This document shows positions 47,386 to 57,219 of a DNA stretch of 64,000 nt, in pieces. Positions within the stretch are counted from its first letter, which is position 1. Each line of letters begins with the position of its first letter. This DNA comes from Cyrtodaria siliqua (taxonomy: Eukaryota; Mollusca; Bivalvia; Adapedonta; Hiatellidae): contig JAWPHD010001328.1 of the NCBI GenBank assembly GCA_037043455.1, positions 186,001-250,000 on the forward strand, written 5' to 3'. Under the pieces are notes generated by a model. The model saw only the letters and a program-made list of their open reading frames with translations. It was not told where the DNA came from and searched no databases. The position numbers and the translations under genes are program-made.

Positions 47386-47900
47386 CTGGATCTTTACCGT
47401 GTGCACGTAGCAGCGAGGGCACTGATGACACTCATGATGTTTGTATAGGGGTCGCCTTGCCAGCCCTATACACCATTGCTGTATACTCTATTCGCGTAGA
47501 GTGGCATTACTGAACCTCCATTAATTTGCAGTTACGTAGCTTGAGTGTCATTTGACCGAGAGTGAACATGTCTCCTGCGTCCCGTCACAGCACATACCTC
47601 CTGATGGCTACACCGAAGTCGGAGGTCGGATGTCAGAAGCCGAGAGACACCTAACGCCTCAGCGTTATCGACGCCGAAGACTGATGACAGAAGATGTACA
47701 GGCCGTCGGAGGGTATGAGGGGTCATACTGTGATGGGTGTGGCCTCAAACTAGGCTACTATCACATACTAGCCTAGTAGTTAGTCGGCAGCAGCAACCTC
47801 TGTAGAGGATGTCGTCCAGACCCCCACCCCACAGCCGCAGCGACAACTACTTAGAGCAGCAGCGACACGACACTACACACTCAACTGATATGACAGCACT
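47386..47900. promoter_or_regulatory. CpG-richer stretch, possible 5' exon/promoter region
   Basis: This half kilobase is visibly richer in GC and CpG than the rest ('GCCGAGAGACACC', 'GTTATCGACGCCGAAG', 'CGCGTAGAGTGG'). Read on the minus strand it ends at 'GCACACGGTAAAGATCCAG', sharing the 13-mer GGTAAAGATCCAG with the end of exon 45550-45704. CACG|GTAAAG could be a donor of a non-coding first exon. No conserved peptide is seen on either strand. It may equally be an unrelated repeat. Confidence 0.3.
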
Positions 47901-47914
47901 ACAGATACAATCCA

Positions 47915-48153
47915 GGGTCCTGTTTTATGAAACAACCTACGATAATTTTGATCGTAAGTCAAAATTAAATACCTCCTACAATTTTTCTTAAAAGCATTTG
48001 AAGCAAGCAATGAAGGGTGAAAATATTGCATAAACATATGTGTTAGACAGTTTAAAGAAAAGTGTTTTATCTGTTTACTTAACATATAGCAATAAATTTA
48101 ATAATTTGATTTACGATCAAAATTGTCGTAATATGTTTCATAAAACGGTCTCC
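47915..48153. mobile_element. short foldback MITE (GGTCC-GTTTTATGAAAC termini)
   Basis: The left end 'GGGTCCTGTTTTATGAAAC' mirrors 'GTTTCATAAAACGGTCTCC'. Inner arms 'ACGATAATTTTGATCGTAAG' and 'TTTACGATCAAAATTGTCGT' also pair. Related to 14050-14272. Confidence 0.8.
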
Positions 48154-48695
48154 AGAACTACAAGAAGCACTGTCCAGGCTCTAAGACATCTTATCTGGTC
48201 ATGTGGTGGAAGGACCTAGTCATGTGGTGGAGGGACGTTAAATCTTAGAACAACATACACTTACAGGTAAGACAGTTGTATGACACGACATTACACTGAT
48301 ACGGTTGCTTCCAAGTTGCAAAACCAGAACACATATTTAATTACTTACTTGCACTTTGTAACAAAGTCGCAAAATCTGCATCTGTGATGTCATGTTTGTT
48401 GATCTTAGACGAACAGCAAACACATGTATACATTGTGTGTAAATACATTTTGGTAAAAATACAACAACATGAACGAAGTTGTTATTTGTGTGAAAAGTAA
48501 GTTACATGTATTATGTTACCGGTATTATTCTTTAATTGTTTGAATGCAGGGCTTCCACTAAGGTTCAAATTTAGGAAGTTTGAACTTCCTGTATATCAAA
48601 TTTGGAAGTTCATGAGAAAAGTTTAGGAAGTTCCAGTGTTTAGGCATTGGGCATGGCATGTCCGCGTGGTGGTGTTGGGTGTGTTGGGGGGGGGG
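48154..48695. other. intergenic/intron, no gene seen
   Basis: Around 48550-48650 'TAGGAAGTTTGAACTTCCTG' repeats 'GGAAGTT' motifs. No exon. Confidence 0.45.
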
Positions 48696-49419
48696 AACCC
48701 ATGCTCGAAATATTATAATATAACATTATAAAATCAAGTGTGCTTGTACATTTCATAAAACTGCACCCTTTAAATTTAAAGCTGCTTCAGCCATAACTTT
48801 TAGCTTATAACACAGAACATTACACAACTACCATTACTGAATATTTACTAAATAGAAAATAGATGTTTTGTCGAAATTTTAGCGCTACAAAAAATGTACC
48901 ACTTCGTGGGATTGAACTCCAACCCCACCCTACAACTGAACTTGCGGGTAAGAGAAACATACACCCGACTCAGAGCTACGCGGGACAGTTAAATGATGCA
49001 TACACCCGACTGAGCTACGCGGGACAGTTAAATGATGCATACACGATTTTTATCGGAAACCCATGCTCGAAATATTATAATATAACATTATAAAATCAAG
49101 TGTGCTTGTACATTTCATAAAACTGCACCCTTTAAATTTAAAGCTGCTTCAGCCATAACTTTTAGCTTATAACACAGAACATTACACAACTACCATAACT
49201 GAATATTTACTAAATAGAAAATAGATGTTTTGTCGAAATTTTAGCGCTACAAAAAATGTACCACTTCGTGGGATTGAACTCCAACCCCACCCTACAACTG
49301 AACTTGCGGGTAAGAGAAACATACACCCGACTCAGAGCTACGCGGGACAGTTAAATGATGCATACACCCGACTGAGCTACGCGGGACAGTTAAATGATGC
49401 ATACACGATGCATACACCC
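48696..49419. repeat. 362-bp tandem duplication containing a tRNA-like SINE
   Basis: 'AACCCATGCTCGAAATATTA' begins at 48696 and again at 49058, and the two copies are almost identical through 'GATGCATACACCCGACTGAG'. Each includes, on the minus strand, an A box 'GCGTAGCTCAGTCGGGTG' and a B box 'GGAGTTCAATCCCACG'. Confidence 0.92.
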
Positions 49420-49770
49420 GACTGAGCTACGCGGGACAGTTAAATGATGCATACACCCGACTGAGCTACGCGGGACAGTTAAATGATGCATACACGATGC
49501 ATACACCCTACTGAGCTACGCGGGACAGTTAAATGATGCATACACCCGACTGAGCTACGTGGGACAGTTAAATGATGCATACACCCGACTGAGCTATGCG
49601 GGACAGTTAAATAAAGCATACACCCAACTGAGCTACGCGGGACAGTTAAATGATGCATACACCCGATTGAGCTACGCGGGACAGTTAAATGATGCATACA
49701 CCCGACTGAGCTACGTGGGACAGTTAAATGATGCATACACCCGACTGAGCTATGCGTGACAGCTAAATGA
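48979..49770 (-). repeat. 39-bp array of tRNA A-box units, about 13 copies
   Basis: On the minus strand the unit is 'CCCGCGTAGCTCAGTCGGGT' + GTATGCATCATTTAACTGT. TAGCTCAGTCGG is a perfect RNA polymerase III A box (TRGCNNARNNGG). Only the outermost units face a B box (near 48903-48920 and 49265-49282). Several junctions have an extra 'ACGATGCAT'. Confidence 0.92.
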
Positions 49771-50559
49771 TGCAAGACATACTGTAATCAAAGCCCAGTG
49801 CGCTAGATGGGTATCCAGTAAGCACCAGAAATGTAAATACTGCGGTCCCACCAATGTTTACAAAAATAAATAAAATCTTCCTATTTTTCAATTTGAAAAA
49901 ATGTATTACTACATACAGATTTGGGTGTATGCTCATGTTTCCATGTATACATTTCACTGAATAAAAATCAGACAGTACTGTTATTTGCTTATTATTAATA
50001 TAATGATGCTTTACTTACTGACAGTGTCCCTTTAAACTGAAACAGAACTAAAACGCTTCCCTTGAATTGAACCGAGACATCCAATCCATAGATTAATTTT
50101 GTTTCACATTGTTACACACACAGTAATTAACTCAACATTTCTTAAAACCATTTTACATGCAACACAGAGACTGTTATTGTTGGGAACTGTCATGAGAAGC
50201 AAACACAGCAGTAACCATGTACCAGTCTATTGTTTCTCCAGCTGTTATAATTGTCCATGTGTTGTTAATTATAAAATGAAGCTACTGTGTATTGTTTCTT
50301 CAAAGTCACAAAATCTAGAAATGTACATGCATGCCTGTTTAGGTTTGAATGTATATATATATGTTTTTTAAAAGCCGAGGATTTTTGTCTTACTTTTGAT
50401 TTTTGTCGTTAACCATTTAATAACTTTTAGGTTTTTACTTTATCTGAAACTTTCTATCTACATGTATATATATTTCACGTTCTATACATATATATACTTT
50501 CTATCTATATATTTCATGTTCATCCTCTACATGTATTTATAACCACATATAACAAATAA
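49771..50559. other. no gene seen
   Basis: AT-rich; short TATATA runs at 50350-50500. Confidence 0.45.
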
Positions 50560-52640
50560 CAAGAGGCCCAAGAGGGCCTGTGGACGCTCTACTGGCTAAA
50601 GATAAAGTTTATGTATAATATCATTCAACTGGAACATGGCGATGAAATACGCAACTAGGCTTGGTACTGATCATCCCTGCCAAGTTTCATTGAAATCCAG
50701 TCAGTTGTTCAAGAGGACTAGTCTGTACAAAATTAGTGTATTAAAACCTTTAAGGTGTCATAACTCTGCCAAAATTCATTCAACCAGAACACGGCAATGA
50801 CAGGTGCAACTAGGCTTGGTACTAATCATCTCTGCCAATATTCGTTGAAATCCAACAAGGAGTTCAGAAGAGACTAATCTGGACAAAGTTTGTCTATTAA
50901 AACCTTTAAAGTGCCATAACTCTGCCAAAAGTCATTCAACCGAAATATGGCGATGATATGCACAACTACATGTAGGCTTGATACTGCATCCTTGTCAAGT
51001 TTCGTTGAAATCTAGCCAGGGGTTTAGGAGAACTAGCCCGGAAAATGTTTGTGTATCAAAAACCTTTAAAAGGCCTAACTCCGTCAAAAGCCGTCCGATC
51101 TAGCTTGTTTAAGGACTTGTCTGCGCTTTCGTTGATAGTAGCAATCTGGTAAAGATCGGAAGGAAAAATAAAGGCCATATCGTCTTAAAGATGCAAAATA
51201 TAGGCTTTTTAACTAAATCAAGGGCCATAACTCCACTGTTACTGGTCTGATTCAGTGCTCGACAAGTAGGATAACCCTACGCCCGGGGCTCCTCGAAATC
51301 CATTCCAGGCCTGTCTCATTTTGCAGACAAGGAGCCCGTCGGTCCTGTCTTTAAAAAAAAAAAAAAAAAAAATCCCCAAAATCAATTTTACTTGATCTCA
51401 AGATCCTCAAGACAAAATACTCCCATGTGTATTGTGAATTGTGAAAACACTTGCAATTAAGTTATTGAAATGTGTTATACACACATTAAAACAATAAGAA
51501 GCTTGAATATTTTGACTGGCTTCTTGTCGGCAGTTTGGCAGTTTGTCACAACTGAGATCGACAATTATTGACATAAAACTACATTATCCTGCTATTAGGG
51601 TTGTGTTTTCTTTTCTCTTTGATAAGAAATACCATTTTTTGGCATTCAAAACACATTTATGCATGAAAAAAGTTTGTAATTGATTGTATTTCGATGGAAT
51701 GGTTGTGAAATTTTCGGGCCATAAAAGTGCGGAGTCATAGTAAATACAGAAATATACTTATATCTGTTTGGTATACAGATATAAGTATATTTTTATTCAT
51801 AACTTAAGGTGTAAGGAGTTCCTGGAATCCTACTTTTAAATGAATTCTAGTCTAGGCTCCTAATTCTTTAACTTGGAGAAAGTGGTGACAAAAAAAAAAA
51901 AAACCTGAGGAGGCCCTGACAGTCTAATAAAACCTTATTAAAAATTTGGCTCCAAGTTCAGCTCCAGTTTCACCAAGCCTGTTATTATTGTTTGGCAAAA
52001 GTGCTAGTAGCCTACTCTCCTTTGCATCGGTTATAAATTACTATGTAATATTCTATTCTAACGTATTTGAAACAAAGTGGTAAATAAATCCGCTGACTAG
52101 CGAGCATAAATTGGTAGCAAAAATAAAAATATAGTCAGAGGAGGTTCTGAGTTTGATTAATACATACGTAACAAATGTGTGCTATAAAAGTACATTTCCA
52201 ATAAGAAAAAAAAATAATGGACCTTTCCATTTTAAATCAGGGCCTGTCCATTTCAAATCAGGGCCTGTCCATTTTCAGAAGCAACAAGCCCTGGGCCTGG
52301 GCCTGTCTCTTAAAATAATTTTCTGTGAGCACTGTGATTTTGCCGATTTTCAAACTACTTGTCAAGGGCTTTCATTGATATCAACAATCTGGTAAAGTTC
52401 AGATGAAAATGAAGGCCCTATTGTCTTAACAAGGCAAAATATAGCATTTTTAAATAAATCAAGGGCCATAACTCCACTGTGACTGGTCAGATCTGGCTGG
52501 TTTTCAAACTTGTCCAAGCTTTCATTGATATTAACAATCTGGTAAAGTTTGGTAAAGATCGGGTGAAAAATGAAGACTCTATTGTCTTAACGAGGTAAAA
52601 GTTAACGGACGGACGGACGACAGACAACACACCATCCCAC
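50560..52640 (+). mobile_element. large dispersed mollusc-type repeat, interrupted
   Basis: It starts 'AAGAGGCCCAAGAGGGCC'. It carries tandem modules of about 156 bp ('CATAACTCTGCCAAAA' near 50759, 50915 and 51074) and ends near 'ACGGACGGACGGACGACAGA' (52606-52626). No open frame of note. A sister copy is 60950-63182. Interrupted by the element 51253-52334. Confidence 0.75.
51253..52334. mobile_element. 1,082-bp nested element with 8-bp perfect TIRs
   Basis: CAGTGCTC at the left and GAGCACTG at the right are perfect inverted ends, each bordered by the direct repeat TGATT (51248-51252 and 52335-52339). The host repeat continues on both sides, and the intact paralogous stretch at about 52475-52520 shows the uninterrupted order. 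Inside are A-rich runs and 'GGGCCTGTCCATTT' twice. hAT-like by terminus; a 5-bp duplication is unusual. Confidence 0.75.
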
Positions 52641-52984
52641 CATCCCACTAAAAATTGCTAAAACAATCTAAATATTTAAAGTCCAGGTAAATCACACTTG
52701 ATAATCAATATTTGCTGATTGTTCTTACAACAACCCAACTATGCACTGCTACCAGGGTTACACAACCAGAAAAACTAGTCTGCCAGTTGTCCATACCCTA
52801 CAATCTGAACAAAATCTGTGTTAAATTTGAACCCTGCCCTACCTTTTCATGAAAAATACAGAATACAAAGACAAAATAATTAAATCTGGAACATGTATGA
52901 GAACAGATTTAGTGCACATGCACTTCTATATAACGCTGGAACACATTATATAACCAAAAGAAGCGACTTACCTAAAAATTAACA

Positions 52985-53100
52985 AATATAAACGGTAGTA
53001 GGACACACGACCAACGTCGGATAGTGATAGAATTTCATCATCTACTAGTTTCGGTCAAACACTGACCTTCATCAGGATACAATAAGAGACAATAAGAGAC
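52985..53100 (-). mobile_element. retroelement remnant with a hammerhead-ribozyme-like core
   Basis: On the minus strand CTGATGA (53069-53075), then A, GGTCA-GTGTT-TGACC (53053-53067) and GAAAC reproduce the conserved hammerhead core around a 5-bp stem II. 'CTAGTAGATGATGAAATTC' and 'GACGTTGGTCGTGTGTCC' follow. Such motifs occur in the terminal repeats of Penelope-like elements and in retrozymes (established knowledge). Stems I and III could not be closed convincingly and an extra A precedes stem II, so activity is doubtful. Confidence 0.45.
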
Positions 53101-53537
53101 AATCAGTGTTTCCAATTGTTAATATCCTTCAATTTCAAAATATGCACTTTTACTTTAGCAATAAAATGTAACACTATTGGACCGTCAGTACATTATATAC
53201 TATACACTTAACAAATACTGAAAATAGCACATCTATATGATCTGTGCTTAAGAGTGCTTGTAAATCTACAGAAATAGAATCGAAGATGAACATATGACAA
53301 AGTTATCCGGCCCTTATAGCTACAGAAGCAACTGTTACAGAGAAGACAAACATTATAAAACAATATGTATTTTCCGAGAAGAGAGTATACTCTGTGATGA
53401 TTATGATCACAATCCATATTCCAGAAACTATTGACATTATCTCAATTCTCCGTATAAGTGTCCCGTCTGTGTCTTAGGTGCAGATTATTATAGGTTTTTT
53501 TATGTATGTCTCCCGCCCCCGCACCACCCCCACCCTT

Positions 53538-53787
53538 GATTGAATTGGATTTTATAGTTGCACCAACAGCTAAGGTCATATGGCGACTTTCCAGCTTCCA
53601 CTGGTGGAGGAAGACCCCAGTTACCCCTCCTGGCTATTTTGGTGCACGAGCGGGTACCTGGGTAGAACCACCGACGTTCCGCAAGCCAGCTGGATAGCTT
53701 CCTCACATAAAGATTCCTAGGCCCCTGAGCGGTGAGGGGTGAGTGATTTCAAGTCAGAAACTCTAACCACTCGGCCGCGGACGCCCC
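53538..53787 (-). mobile_element. tRNA-SINE family A
   Basis: The head 'GCGGCCGAGTGGTTAGAG' is intact. The B-box region is deleted ('CACCGCTCAGGGGCCTAGG' joins directly), then the normal body and 'AATCCAATTCAATCAAG' tail follow. Confidence 0.92.
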
Positions 53788-55443
53788 CCTAGAGGACAGA
53801 TACCCTGTTTGGAGTGTTTACATCCAACGAATGAACCAGATTAAACACACAACATATCCTCCAGCATTTTGAACTATCTTGACATCTTATTTGAATATCT
53901 TTTCTTCACTTCCTCAAAGTGAGAGAAGAAAGTTTGAAAGAAGTAAGGCAACAACAAGCCATTGTCAACCCTGGTGTAGACAATTTAATACAATTTCCCA
54001 AGCTATAGTATAGCACTTTGAGGATTAAGTATTTAATACATTGTCCCTCAGCACAATAAAGTGTAGACACTCTACCAAAATGTCCTGTCCCTCAGCACCA
54101 ATCTAACACAAAGAAATACTCCCCAGTATATAACATTATGGCATATTAAGTCCAAGTTCAGTGCCCGAGTCCTTAAAATCACCCTAAGATACATGCCTGA
54201 TCCTTAAGATCAGTGCTCATCCACTAAGATCAATTCAGGAACCCTTACACCTCTAATCTCTTTTATACCAATTTCATTTGAGCGACCATGGCAATTGCTG
54301 AACTCAATAAAAAAAGTAACATAACAATAAAGGCTGAATACTAGGCTAAGATATGTTTTAAGACTCGATAAACAATAAGGTAAAAGTTTAGAATATATAA
54401 TTTATATACAGCAACATATCCCAACCATGATAAATGACAACTGGCAATAAAAATTTACACATTATTTTGTGACAAGTAGAGGAGAGGAATACTGGACTTC
54501 AAGAACTCACTCTTGGAGAACTGTCCCTGTCCATAAGATCAGTCCCTCATCACTAAGATCAGTGCTCATTCCGTAGGATTATTGCCTATCCCTAAGATCA
54601 CCCTAAATTAAGCACTTGATTACTAAGATTAGCAATCATTTCCTAAAATCAGTGCACAGTCCCTAGGTTTGATAAGTATCAAACCTTTAATTCCCCTTTA
54701 ATTCAGTGCCTACACAGGTATTTCCTAGGAAGTGTGCCAATACCATAAGATCATTGCCAAGTCCCTCTTTTCAGTGCCATATCCCTAAAATCAGACATCA
54801 GTGCCCTGTCTATAAGAGCCCTAAATCACTCTTAAGATATGTGCCTGATGCTTGGTCCATAAGTTCAGTGCCTAATTCCTAGGTGGAGTGACCATAAGTT
54901 CAGTGCCTAATTCCTAGGTGGAGTGACCATAAGTTCAGTGCTCAGTCTCTAATTTCAGAGATCAGTGCCCATTTCCTGAGTTCAGCACAGTAGTCAGGGG
55001 GCGTAGCGTAGCCTGTTTTCAACACATACATGTACTCTTAATATGAGGTGGGTAGCCCCGAGTAGGGGCGATACTGGAAGAAGGTGTCCCCCTCTCAGCA
55101 GGGGGTTTCCGGGGGTGGGTGACATAAATGGTGCTAATATAATTTTCGACCCTTAACACCTCACCCCACTCTGATTTTGATTGCCTTTTTCAACTTTTAG
55201 GACTTCTATCTTTATCCTTCTCTTTTCCAAGCTACTCCCAGGAGTAAAGGAGTATGCCACGCTTTGCCCCTGGTACTGTCAACAATGAATGAAGCAATCG
55301 TTACATTATATCCCAGAATTATAGATACATTATGGGCAACTATTAGTTGAGGTCTGGATGTTTGACAATTTTGACACAATGTTGTCCTCCATTTAGACTT
55401 CATCTCCGTGCCAAGTCTAGATCAATAAATACCAAACTGTCAA
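53788..55443. other. no gene; degenerate 'TAAGATCAGTGCC' repeats
   Basis: From about 54050 to 54990 short phrases such as 'CCTAAGATCAGTGCTCAT' and 'CATAAGTTCAGTGCCTAATT' recur with loose spacing of 18-40 bp, an old, decayed minisatellite. No exon recognised. Confidence 0.65.
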
Positions 55444-56199
55444 TAGCCATCCCACACAGATCATTATACAGTAGCCATCCCACACAGATCATTATACAGT
55501 AGCCATCCCACACAGATCATTATACAGTAGCCATCCCACACAGATCATTATACAGTAGCCATCCCACACAGATCATTATACAGTAGCCATCCCACACAGA
55601 TCATTATACAGTAGCCATCCCACACAGATCATTATACAGTAGCCATCCCACACAGATCATTATACAGTAGCCATCCCACACAGATCATTATACAGTAGCC
55701 ATCCCACACAGATCATTATACAGTAGCCATCCCACACAGATCATTATACAGTAGCCATCCCACACAGATCATTATACAGTAGCCATCCCACACAGATCAT
55801 TATACAGTAGCCATCCCACACAGATCATTATACAGTAGCCATCCCACACAGATCATTATACAGTAGCCATCCCACACAGATCATTATACAGTAGCCATCC
55901 CACACAGATCATTATACAGTAGCCATCCCACACAGATCATTATACAGTAGCCATCCCACACAGATCATTATACAGTAGCTATCCCACACAGATCATTATA
56001 CAGTAGCCATCCCACACAGATCATTATACAGTAGCCATCCCACACAGATCATTATACAGTAGCCATCCCACACAGATCATTATACAGTAGCCATCCCACA
56101 CAGATCATTATACAGTAGCCATCCCACACAGATCATTATACAGTAGCCATCCCACACAGATCATTATACAGTAGCCATCCCACACAGATCATTATACAG
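55444..56199. repeat. 28-bp satellite-like array, 27 nearly identical copies
   Basis: The unit is 'TAGCCATCCCACACAGATCA' + TTATACAG, with a constant 28-bp period from 55444 to the copy starting 56172. Only one internal base change is seen (CCAT to CTAT near 55980). Confidence 0.97.
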
Positions 56200-56344
56200 T
56201 TAATCTACAGCTCTGTGTGCAGCTCCACTGACGCTGTTGAAGCCAACATTTTCAAAAACTGAAAACATACTGACGATAGCGCTTGCTTAAAGGTACAGGC
56301 TTCTCCATATGAAACAAACCCTATCCCTTATACACTCCTCCCTG

Positions 56345-56530
56345 GATGCATATACCCTATCTCCCTAGGTGCTATACATACACTTCTCCCTAGATGCACT
56401 ACATACACTTCTCCCTAGATGCAATACATACAGTTCTGCCTAGATGCAATACATACACTTCTCCCTAGATGCAATACATACACTTCTTCCTAGATGCGAT
56501 ACATACACTTCTCCCATGATGCAATATACC
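56345..56530. repeat. about 29-bp tandem repeat, 6 copies
   Basis: 'TAGATGCAATACATACACTT' + CTCCC recurs. It grades into the 20-bp array on its right and probably shares its origin. Confidence 0.88.
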
Positions 56531-56552
56531 CTATCCCTCATATGCTTCACTA

Positions 56553-57217
56553 AGGGTGCAATATACTCTTCCTAGGTGCAATATACCCTCCCTAGGTGCA
56601 ATATATCTTCCCTAGAGGTGCAATATACCCTCCCTAGGTGCAATATAGCTTCCCTAGAGGTGCAATATACCCTCCCAAGGTGCAATATACCCTCCCAAGG
56701 TGCAATATACCCTCCCAAGGTGCAATATACCCTCCCAAGGTGCAATATACCCTCCCTAGGTGCAATATACCCTCCCAAGGTGCAATATATCCTCCCTTAA
56801 TGCAATATATCCTCCCTAGGTGCAATATATACCCTCACTAGGAGCAATATATACCCTACCTAGGTGCAATATACCCAACTTGCTGCAATATACCCTCCCT
56901 AGGAGCAATATATCCTCCCTTAGTGCAATATACACGCCCTAGGTGCAATACATGTATACCCTTCCTAGATGCAATATACCCTTCCTAGATGCAATATACC
57001 CTCCCTAGGTGCAATATACACTCCCTAGGTGCAATATACCCTCCATAGATGCAATATACCCTCCCTAGGTGCAATATACCCTCCCAAGGTGCAATATATC
57101 CTCCCAAGGTGCAATATATCCTCCCTAGGAGCAATATATACCCTCCCTAGGTGCAATATACCCACCTTGCTGCAATATACCCTCCCTAGATGCAATATAC
57201 CCTCCATAGGTGCAATA
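56553..57217. repeat. 20-bp minisatellite, left block
   Basis: The unit is TGCAATATACCCTCCCTAGG with CCAAGG, CTTAAT and CTAGAGG variants, about 32 copies. The array resumes at 59503 after the TIR element. Confidence 0.94.
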
Positions 57218-57219
57218 TA

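Noticed and set aside
47552..47776. Plus-strand frame with Arg-rich segment in the CpG-richer stretch
   Set aside because: No family resemblance or splice signals; composition follows GC content.
49479..49775. 98-residue repeat peptide
   Set aside because: 39-bp A-box array read in frame; not a protein gene.
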